This document shows positions 26,301-38,300 of a stretch of 64,000 nucleotides of DNA, one piece after another; within the stretch, counting starts at the first letter, position 1, and every line of letters starts with the position of its first letter. Source of the DNA: Patella vulgata (lineage: Eukaryota > Mollusca > Gastropoda > Patellidae); the NCBI RefSeq assembly GCF_932274485.2, contig NC_065879.2, positions 38,372,436-38,436,435 of the forward strand, given 5' to 3'. The notes under the pieces are model-generated. The model saw only the letters and a list, made by a program, of their open reading frames with translations, was not told where the DNA came from and searched no databases. Both the position numbers and the translations under genes were made by a program.

Positions 26301-29300
26301 GGTGTGATTGCATTTATTTTGACTTAACAAAGAAGACTATAATTTTGTCTCATCCTTAAATGTGTACCCTTTTGTTTACTTATTTATGTACATGTATCAT
26401 TTGGGAAATCCTTATTAGGATGGACAACCACAATAATATCTGACAGTATTCGTTTAATGCATTCTACATAACATACATTGTAGTCCTATTTCTCGTGAAA
26501 TTAATGTGTTTTTAAGACAGGTATATCATTGTTAGATATATGTAGATATTATATATCATTATCAAATATCTATTCCAAGCACATAGGCCAAAACATTAAC
26601 ATATTTCTTTTTATTGTTATGACATATCCTTAACCCTGCTAGGATTACTCATATAGTAATGTTTTTATCTTAGATTTGGATCGTTGGATTGATTTTAAAT
26701 TATGTGCACACAAGTTAATAATTATGTCAATTATGAAAGCTTGGTAGATTTAGAAACAAAGCAAAAATGTGCTGTAGGTAAACAATCTATGCTGCATTGT
26801 AGTAGAAAATAGCTGTCTAGCCAAAAAAAATTTAATTACTACAACATCTATAGAAATTATTAATTAACTTTTTAGGATACAAATTCCAGGTATTAGCAAA
26901 GAAAGTGCACATTGGATTAACATTAAATGATGTGAAGTATCTCTTTTTAGTAAGCCTACTTGTATTTGGATTCATTTCAAGGTCAATACACTAGAACCCC
27001 CTCCCCCGCAACTCCCCACAACTTCTCACAACAGAAAAAGACAACCAGTGTATGTTGAAGAAAACAAAAAAAAAACTACATTTGGAGCTTCAATAAAGAG
27101 TAGACTGATTATTCAGTACACACTGATCTAAAATCACATGTTGTCATTGCACAATATTTATACAAGGGTGTGTATGTTAATCAGTTGATCATATTGTACG
27201 TAAACTGCATGACAATCATACTTTTACTTAAACTACATGACAATCATACTTGTCAAACATATCTTAACAAATGTCAGGATGTTTTTAAATCAAAGATGAA
27301 CTCCTAATAAAGCAAAAATTAAAATTAATTTAAAGGTGCACTAGGTAGTATCTCAAAAAGATTATGTCTGAGCATCACCTGTATATTTATTCTTTTTGGA
27401 ATATTCATCCTACACCATCAAAATGTCATTGACAAAAAGCCATTTGCCCTCCTATCCTCATTTTGTAAATTTTTCGGAAAAAGCAGGGTGTTTTGTAAAG
27501 TTAAGTGGATTTTCAAATTTTTACACTGTTTTTTTTTACGAAGAAACAAAGGATGGGAAGATTCCACCAGACTCTTCTACTTTCCCTAAACCCATGACCA
27601 TTTCAAAATATTTCATTGTATCATTAATCTTTTGATCAAGTTGAAAAGATCATTGTGATATTTATTTATGACATAATATAGACTTGTGGTTTATATTACA
27701 GATGTATATATATATAATCCTCTTATCTCCTGGTGTTTTTCCATTGTTTATCCTCTATAATTACCTTTAATACCCCACACTCTTATATCATATACAACAA
27801 CACAATATATGACACATATTTTCACAAATTTAATAAATATTTCTCATATTTCTCATAGATAAGTTTTTTTAAATACTATCATTAAGCAGCCTTGAATTGG
27901 CTTCAATATTAACCATACCAAAATGTTGAAGATAGGTATAAATAGAGTCTAAAGGGGGGCTTATGTCGACCTTGCAACTGAAAGCAACTGGCGTTTCGGC
28001 AATTAGGAGCAACTGAAAGCAACTGAATGCAACTGAAAAAAGTCGACCTGAGCGCCTCTTACAACTCAAAGCAACTAGTTGCAGTCAGTTGCAGTCAGTA
28101 GCACATGTTCAACTTGCTGCAACTAGCGGCAACTAGTTGCAGTCGACATGAGCGTTCTTGCAACTGGAGTCAACTCGTTTCCATGGAAATAACATCACAT
28201 GATAAGAGACATGTGTCATGTGACTTTATAAATAAGCAAATGGAAGTGAACGAAGACACCCACTTTTCAAGTTTTGATGATGTTGACAATAATATACTAA
28301 TAGAATTGTAGCAAGACCGACCATGCCTTTGGGTTGCTTCTTCTAGGTGATCTGCCATTTTGTTGATCACATGATAAATAAAATAACAGTCACGTGTGCA
28401 GTGTGATCGCTATCAGTTCCGTGTCGACATAAGCCCTCCGAATTCAGTTGCTCCCAGTTGTCCTCAGTTGCTGATATGATCGACATAAGCACTCTTGCAA
28501 CTGACTGCAACTAGTTGCTCTGGGTTGCAAAGTCGCCAAATATTTCTTTCTTACAATCTTGATTATATTGAAAGAAATTTCTTTGATAGTTAGCAGTTGT
28601 ATTTATGTTAGATGGTCCCCTGCAGATCTATTCAAAATTATAAAATTATCTATGACAAGAAAAAAATAGTGCTCACAGTTTGAAGTTGATAAATTGCTTT
28701 TCTTAAATTATTTGATCGTTCACAATGTCAGCCTGTGTCTCCATGGCAAATTCTATCGCTATACAGGACACTGCAATAATATCTGACAATATCCCTTTAT
28801 GTGTTATGAAATTCAAACCTGTAAAATTTACAGGAAAATGTTGCTAAAGGCATATTATGATGCATGAATGTCACTGTTTAAATATTTGACCATATTTCCT
28901 TGAACTGTTCAACCGTTTTACAGCTTTCGAGGGATAAAGAATTTAAGGTCCACTTCCCAGCCAGTTACTCATGCATGGACACATACCATAGTTTAATTGT
29001 TCTCTTTGACAGCTCCTACAAGTATTATTATAATACAATATACATACAATATACCACCTGTATCAATGTATAAATAATATGTAGACTGTAGACAGAATAG
29101 ACAATTATTGTCTCTATATACAAATCCCCTATTTGATTATTATATCACTTGTAGAAGGTTGAGTATTCAAAAACAGTACAAGTGACATAATCAAATTACA
29201 TGTAGGATAAATGCACCTTCAGATCTGGAGAATCTGCTTGTTAACTGTCATTGAGCAATATGTCAGAAATGCTGTAAAATTCTCCTTTCTATTTGAACAA

Positions 29301-32300
29301 GTATAGTTTGAATATTCATTGATGGATTTTGTATGCCATGCTGCCATCTAAGTCTTTATAACATTGTATAACAGCTGTAGGCCAAAATACATTCAGGCAA
29401 ATGGTATGATTACTTTATTGATGTGTTGCAATGCAAGTGATACATATATGAATCACTACGCATACAGAAATGTGTATGTCCAATATTCTGTCACTGTTAG
29501 TCTTTGCTCCACATTGTCAACCCCAACATCCCTTTCCAGACACCAAACCACGTTGTCAACTAAATTTGTTGTTGTTTATTACAAATTTAAAATCCAATAC
29601 ATTATACATAATATTATGGCCCGGTTGATTTAATTAAGATTATTTACAGGAGTAATAACATATTGGGTAAAAACATAAAAGATTTCTCGTATATAAAAAT
29701 GTAACTTTAAAACATGTTAAAATTTACACGGGCTTCCTTATAAAGCTATTGAGAATCATATGCCCACTCTACACTTAGACGTTCATTGTTGTGAACCAGA
29801 GCTTATGTTTTATTCATACTTTCTGTTCCATCGGTATAGGCCTACTACCGGTAATAAAGATGGACATATATGCAATGCAGTATGCTTTGAGAGAAATTTT
29901 GTCTTAACAGAGGCTAAAACAGCCTACTCTAGGGTTCTTTTACGTGCACACAAACGACAAACGTGTCCACAGCACAACCTATAATAAAAAATAATAAAAA
30001 AATGCCGGAAAATCAAACCCAGGACCTAAAAATAGTGGGCTGTGCTTTACAATCAAGATACATGATAATCTGCATTTGAGGACTAAATTAAATGTAATTA
30101 TGTCAGTAATTCGAATGGACTAAACAGTGACTTACAAATTATTGAATATAATTCTTTCAAGCTATCTTCATCATCAAATCAAATTTGTTTAATTAAGTCA
30201 TATTTAATTATAAGTTTCTTGTTTTTCTTATTTTACAGATTAGATAATTGTTCGAGAGCTATGACATTAGCTAAAAATGAATTTAATATCCCAATGATTG
30301 TACGACCAGAAGATTTCTCTAGTCCACATTTAGATGATTTATCGGGTATGACCTATCTATCATACTATATGACTGTTGATTCTCCTGGTTATCATGCTAC
30401 ATTAAGAAATGTCCGAGCTCTCTTAAAACATGGCACCATAAACAACTTTACTGTAAGTATACAAACATTTGTTCTATTCATATTTTCTTTCAAAGGAAAT
30501 AAAGATTACACGGTATATAATACTATTCAAATCTTCAAGTCCACAGAACTAGATGTACAAAATACATCCACTTGCAGCCTTATCTCCAAGCCATTTAATA
30601 GGGGTAAATGAACAAGTCCAATGAAATGAAGTGGGGTTTAACGTCCTACTTTTCTGCACCAACTATGTTAATGAAGACAAACATACACTTGTACATCATG
30701 CAGTGTGTAATGAGGTTATTTAGCCTACTCTTTGTCAAATCCAACTGCCAAGGGTTCCTTTAGTTACACAGCCCCTCCATCACACACCACTGACAAGTTG
30801 AAAAATCCTGAGAAACGTTCTCGGATCTCCTGGTTAATCTCTAAATCACCATGGCCCCACAAATCCAATGATGAATTAACTCTTCAATAGCAAGTTTTGA
30901 AGAGCAAGGGAATCAACTCTGTAACTTCAAAATGACCCCTCACTTCTTCAGATGTATAACAATTTCTTTTTAATAACTATTATTGCCATATTTCTATAGT
31001 AGGCTAGATTTTCAGTATTGTACGTGTACGTAAGAGCCCTAACATAGGTCTGTTGAGTACAGCTGTGTTTAATACCCAGTAATAAAGTTTACTAGTAATT
31101 TTGTAGGTCTATAATAACCTATAATAAATATAAAACTGATAATATCTCAATTTACCCACTTTATTTCTAGACTGATTGGCATGATGGTATATTATTATGT
31201 AACCTGACCAAATCTCTCGGAGTAGAGCCTGGAGGCTGGCCAAATATGACATCAAATAATGTGGAAAATTTACAAAGAGGTATTGATGTATATTGTTAGG
31301 TTTCTTGCCTTTGAATACACCTTGAGCATCTTGTTGGTATTTTATTTTATTTTATTTTATTTTATTTTTAATTTAATTCTATTTTATTTTTGTGAAAAAG
31401 GTGTAAATATATGATGCTACATTTTGATTTATTTTTTCTACCATTATTTATTGATAAAAGTTAAAGACATTGGGGAGTTTGTTCTTGTGTCAGAAATTGT
31501 CTATTTGTGAATGCTTGAAATGTTAATTGTCTTTGATTTTGTGTGTCCTGAATATTTATGTTTTGATGATAAAATTACACTAGTGAATCTTTATACATTT
31601 TAGCAGGTAAAAATGATAAAAAAAAGTTAAATTCTGATAAGTAAATAATAAGAGTTTGTTCAAAGCATGTGAACAGACTGTATTACCTTCTTAGATCAGA
31701 AAATTATAATCTTTAAAAGGGTGGGGGAAAGGACGTACATGTAGATATATTACTTGGGTGCATTTGAAGGACACATATATCTTTAGAGACTATTTTCTTA
31801 TGAGAATGGAAATAAAATCTGTCATTCAAAGCAGAAATCTGGTTTCTGAGATTCTGCTTTATAAGCTTAAAATCTTTCTATCGAAAATTTAAAGTACTTC
31901 TTCAACAGCTGTATTTTAATTAAGACTCTCCTCTGCATGGTCACAACATTTTTTGTGAAATAACTAATACATTTCAATTTATTGTTTCAATTATCTTATT
32001 AACATTCTTGTAAATGGATACAGTTCTTGCTCTTTTGAAATCTTTCTTAGAACCGTTTTCATTGTCTTAAAGGTATCGGTACATCTGAATTAACTGTTAG
32101 CATGGATAAGCATGAATAAAAATATACATTAGTAGTAGACAAAATTAAGTATTTTATAGAGCAAATATCATTTTGAAAATGCATAATGGTGCGTACCCTT
32201 GAAATAGACAAATTTATTCTTAAACGAAGGGATATAACACTCTATGAAACATGACAAAACAATATATATTATTGATTTTAGAATAAAGTAATTACTGTAC

Positions 32301-35300
32301 CCCTGAATATGGTTTTCTTTTAAGTTATTTCTTTAAAATTTAATATTTATATAATCATTTTCATCGTTAAACTCTTTAGAATATAAAAATTATTGAACAC
32401 CAATAAATACTTCAAAATGATTTTGTTAGTCCCATCGATGCTAGTTCTTGATTTCTCTACACAGGAATGGATAGTGCTAGAAAGCTTGGAATTGAACCAA
32501 TTTTGTCTGCCAAAGAAATGTCTGACCCTGATGTGGAACATCTTGGAATAATGGCATATGCTGCTTATTTCACACGCTTGACTCCTCGTAGGGTGGTAGC
32601 AGATAAAGCAACAATAAATGGGGACTTTCAGAACATTCATGTTGGACAAGAGGTAAGCATATGGTTATTAATTTTTTTGACTATATTTCTTGAGATATCC
32701 GCGTTCTCCAGTTTTCTGCCTCTGATAATAGTAAGTGCAGGAGGACATCAACATTAAATTTTAATAACAATTAACAAGACAAACACATGGACAAGACAAA
32801 ATTATGAACATTGTACGTCATAGGAGAACTATCCAATCAAGTCAATGGATCCAGGAGCAGACGGTGATTATCCACTGTGGGCACAGTCCCAGGTCTGTAG
32901 TGACACAGGCTTTAGATAATTTGCAAGGAACAAGATTAATGAAAACACTATGTGAAGGGAATTAATTCATCCATAGAAGACAAAAAACAAAGACTGTACA
33001 AATACAATACAGATTCATTATATATTAGTCCCAAAAACACTTACATTATATTCACCATTTTATTTTTGGACTGTATAACAAATTGAAGCGATTATTTCAT
33101 ATTTTTAAGTTATATTTTTAAAATGTATTAAAATAAAGCCTTTAAATAGATGGTATCTATAAACAGTCCTACCTTGTTAAAGAATAATCCTATTAATCCT
33201 ATAATTCACTATTGCCAGTTGAGAAATTGGCAAAAATATCATTTTCAACTTCAAATTCAAATGTTTGAAGATAGCTATTCCATTGGGGTGAACAGAAAAA
33301 CAAGGGAGGTAATTGTGTTATTATTTCCAGGGGTGAATGATTTTAAGTGTGAGAATGATACCTATGATCATATAATAGTGAGTTGACAACCTATTAAGCA
33401 AAAGACATAGAAATAATATGAAATTCTCGCTTTAAGATAGTTACAAATTGATATAAAAGATTCCAGGGTAAATGGTGGGATCATTATGAATTGTTTGTTT
33501 GCTCCTAGTCTAATATATATATATATATTTAATGGCTTTTCCTTTCATTGGTGTTTTAGGTTTTTATGTAACATATATTTAGAACATTAAAATTACTATT
33601 TGACCTAACGTGCAGAGACCTTTTCAATGGTTATATATTAAGCAAAAAATAACGATCAAAGGAATCTTAAATTGCAATTCATAAATTTGCAGGATTGCGT
33701 CGGACATACAGATTGTTTATATCCCAATCAAATGTATGTGAATTTAAGCAACCTATTTGTCAGGAAGACATTTTTACTCCATAATTAGCATGCAATGTTA
33801 TATGTACTTATTAGCTAATAATATTATATTACTATTTTTGAGTGTTTTGTTAATGTTATGGCATGCTGTTTTAGTCTATTTTTTTATTTGATTATAATCT
33901 AAATCGTCAAGATTTTTGCATGCCTTGAATTTCAGTCCCCTTCTATAGTAATTATTGAGGAGTCTCAAACAGAAGTTGTAGAATCCTCAAACTGTGGTGA
34001 TGATGTTGATGCCATACCTGTATCAACAACCTCAATGATACAACAACAGGATTGGAACGGTTCTCAGCCTTTCACAATGTCATCTGCTTCTAAGACAGAT
34101 GTCAGAGAGGTCAAAGAGGAAGAGCTACAGTACATGAGCAGTCATGTACAAAATGGTGACCAATCAGAGACGGTTGCCATAGAAGAAGACGTCATAAGAC
34201 CTGCAAATTCTGCATTTAATTTACAAGATTATGTCATTAAAGAAGATGTAAAAAGGGTTGAAACTGTGAGCCGTGAGAAGCAAGCTCCAATTCTGGATTT
34301 TGACCAAGATGGATGCTTATATCAAGAAACTGTAAATTTTTAATGTTTTAGTCTTTGTTGCAGACATTAAATTTGATAATTAATCTAATAGAATAATACA
34401 CTAGAATGGTAGCTGTTTGATTTAGTAGAAAGGAGGTAAAGATAGAAGTTGAAGCGGACTAACACTTGTAGAATGATGTAGGCATTAACTGATCATGACT
34501 CTTGCTATGTTGAAAGCTTATTAATTATTTTAAAGTGATTTAGAATATAGAAATTTGCTAATAGTTGTACAAAAAAATTACATCAAAAACTGAATAGTTG
34601 TGTGTCTAACACCATTCACCAGAGGCATATGGAGCACTGTATAACCACATCTACATATTTTCATGATGATGAAGTCACTCGTATATTGAACAGGGGATTC
34701 CTTAAATGATTTATAATTACTTAACCCTGGTAAGCTAATCTTTTAAGGATCATACTCGTACACTCATACTGAAACTTTTAAACAAACTATTTGGACTATT
34801 CTTGCACATTTTATCGTTTGAATTGCATACTTAATCCCACCATTACTGTTGCTTACCCTCTCAAATATACAAAACTATATTCAACATCAAAAAATAATAA
34901 GATAATCAACCCACAGAACTTGGCACACACTGAGTTAATTGAGTGGATATTAAACAGTTAAATGATACCATTTTCAATTATTTTTCATGATGACCCTAGA
35001 CATGCCCTCCTTCATGTATATATGAACCCTTGGTTTAATATTTCACAGGATCAATGTAAATACAATGACTACTATGGATAATGTTAATAAAAAATGTCTG
35101 CAATGTGGAGTCTTTGACAGATGATCTGAAATAACATTGTCTATATAGTAAAGTAGGCCCTATAATAGAGTAAAAGTATAGAATAGGATGGACAGGAAAG
35201 GTGTTTTTCTTTGGATACGAAAAAGTTTAATATTTTAACATGTATTATTATTGGAAGCAAGTAGATCTTCTGAAAGTAAGTTCAGATATTTTATCTTTGA

Positions 35301-38300
35301 ACTTATCTTTGGTATTTTTTAAACTGTAATATTTTTGTGAGATTAATCTTGAGCATTGTAACCTCTTCTCAATCCAATTTTGACAGCTTTTATTACAATT
35401 TTATTATGATGACTATATTAAAATTAATCTACTTCCGACTTTCTTTTTTTGAGATTAAAGAGGAATTAATTTAGTATTTTTAAATCTCTATAATCGACTG
35501 AACAATAATTTTCAATTTGATGTTATTTAAATAGAAGATAACATCAGAGGTATTCAAATCACAATAAATGTAGGTTTTTGTAAAAAATTTGGTCAAATTT
35601 GCATAGTCATCATGATTTGTAACTCTGATTTAGTCAGTGCTTCCATTTTTGATATGGTAATTAGATGAACGAAAGATAGTTTGAATTTGAAATTATGCAG
35701 ACCACATTAAGTCTGTTCATGGCTGTTGTTGTTTTTCACAGACAAGTGGTCTTATTTTAGTATATATGCAGCACATGCACAAGGGTTTTTGCTATGGGAG
35801 GAAACCGGGAAACCGGAGTAAACCCACGAGGTTGAGAAGGAGCCTCTTATCTCCATGCCACATATGCTCACAACAGGCACTGAAACCAAGACACATGTGA
35901 CGGCCAGTAAGAACTCGAAGCCCGACACTCAAGACCACTATGGCTTACCAACCCCTGCTCTTCGTGGGTGGGATGATATGTCTCTTTAAGTGTGAATTGA
36001 GTACCTGTCTACAGATCATCAGCATGTCAGTGAAAAACTATTGATTATATTCATTTGAACACAATGCACAAAACACACAGATCAAATTACAGAATCTGTT
36101 GTTTTGTTGATCAATGTTTCCTTGTTGATATTTTTACAATGAGAACATATTCTGTACTGATCTTGATATCAATAATCAATCTGTTTCCCCTGTTATATTG
36201 TTACCAAATAGATGTGTATTTGTGTATGGATGTTGAACTTGCATGCATATTGTTGGTTTAATGGAATAAAATCCAACATGTTGTTGATTTTTATTAAGTT
36301 TTTAACAACAAACATGTGAATGGTATCATCACATGTATGTATTGAAGAATTTTCCTATTTATCTGTTCGTTAGTAGCTATATAGTAATTTATTTATTAAA
36401 TATGTTTGTACATAGGCGTAGGAGCCGGGGGTGATTTACCCCCCAAAAAATTTATTTTCGGGCAATGAAAAATTTGACGACCTTTATTTTCTATTAACGT
36501 TTAGAGAAAAAATATAACTAACTTATTTCTATGAGATCCGCACTGCCCGAAAAGTATTTTCTCGTCTTTTTCTTGTCCACTGCATGCCCGAAAATATGCC
36601 CGAAGCTCTCTTATGATATGTATGCCCGAAAAAACGGTATTGATTTCGGGCAATTTTCTCTTATGCCCCCTGAATTACTTTGAGCTCCTACGCCTATGTG
36701 TTTCTAGCTATATGTAGTAATTTAGAAAACTAACCATTTTTTGCATAAATTATCCTGTTTCCTATTGGACCAAAGACATAAATGCATACTCTGTCATATT
36801 TGTAGCAAGTTACACTAACTGAGTAAAGTGGCATGGTTTCGATTCTCCGTTTGTACGTGACAAGGAGTAGGGTTGTTTGTCCAACCTCATGGGTTTTCTC
36901 CTGGTCCTCGTGTTTTCTCCCACTACTAAAGACCCCTACACGCTATCAAATTATTGAAAATTGACCCATATGTTAGTCCCAAAATGACCTAGTTTGTGTC
37001 AAGTGGACATTAAAGCCTCTCTCTCTCTTATTATGTGTCTCACAGTATTAAGAATGTGTGTTGTGTCTTACAGTATTAAGACTGTGATCTTATTTATATG
37101 TCTCACAGTATTAAGCGTGTATAGCTTATCATGTGTCTCATAGTATTAAGAGTATGTGTGCTTATTATGTGTCTCACAGTACAAAAAATATGTGTCTCAC
37201 AGCATTAAGAATAAGAGCGCTTATATGTGTCTCGCAGTTTAACATTATGTACTAGTAAACTTTATGTCCAATGTTTAAATAGTTGATTTTTAAAAGACAA
37301 ATGTCTTTTTGTTGTCTCTTTTAGATGCATGCCTACAAAAAATATATTCTTTTACTTTGTCTTCTTAAAGAGAAGTCATAAAAGTCAGATTTTTGTATTT
37401 TAAAATTTTTTTCCAAGTCACATGACATTTGTCAAGTGTTCATCAGTCCATGAAATTCATCTTCATCACCAGTATACATTATTTACAAGATTAATTACCA
37501 GTATTTCCAACGTTAAAAGTTAAAACACATCACGAAAAAGGGGTTTTGTATTAATTGTATTTTATTGCCTAAAAAGAAATTGGGTGTAGAAAATGTTGTG
37601 TTTTTATTTTGCTTAATTTTATGTAGTTTAGACATCAAGTGTAATATGAATGTGTGATGTTTTTAGTTCAATAGATTTTTTCAAAAAATGTAGATATTAG
37701 AAAAATTAGATGACAAATTAGACATAATTTTTAGTGTTTTAATTTTACTATTTATATTTTATTAATTATTTTAGATTGTTATGTATTTGTTAAAATAATT
37801 AAAATGTTGATTAAATCAAGGCTAGATTCAGTAAAATTTATATGTTTTCTAATTGAGATTTAACACACATGTGATAATCAACGCCTTTACTGTCCAAGTG
37901 GGAGTTACTCCCATAGTCATTCTTACTTAAACAATTATCACGTCTGCCTTAAATATCACATACATGTATGAAATTCATCATGTGACTATTTCCAATTCCT
38001 TTGTGTACACATCAAAGAAAAACTCATTTTTTTAAAAAATTGAACTTTTGTTTTTATATAACAACAATGTCCAACAGATTATTTTTCTCTTTTGAAAAAA
38101 GCCTTTTTGGTTTAAAAACAACTCAAGGGAGATTTATATGTAATTACAACTGTAAATAAAAACATTTTTTGTGAATGTCTGGAAGTGAATCTTTTTAAAA
38201 CTAACACTAAACAGTTTAACGGTTTTAAAATAAACTCATAGCTCCATTTATAGGCCTATATTTTTTTTATTTGCTTTTGATTTTGTTTGGAACATATTTA

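Larger units (their letters stand above)
22062..30238. other. Long intron between exons 3 and 4
   Basis: About 8.2 kb. Contains the full-length SINE B at 23856, the GCAACT-rich TIR element at 27949 and diverged SINEs. CH2 reads continuously across it, so no exon is missing. Confidence 0.75.
30453..33935. other. Introns between exons 4 and 7
   Basis: Apart from exons 5 and 6 these hold a SINE B copy (30618), a TTTTA repeat, the dispersed repeat at 32755 and TIR element 33083. Nothing else recognised. Confidence 0.65.

Noticed and set aside
34035-34343. Independent small gene
   Set aside because: The frame is open upstream to a good acceptor at 33936 and phase matches exons 6 and 8. It is an exon of the filamin.
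37029-37245. CRISPR array suggested by regularly repeated units
   Set aside because: This is animal DNA, the units vary and there are no constant repeats with unique spacers. It is a minisatellite.
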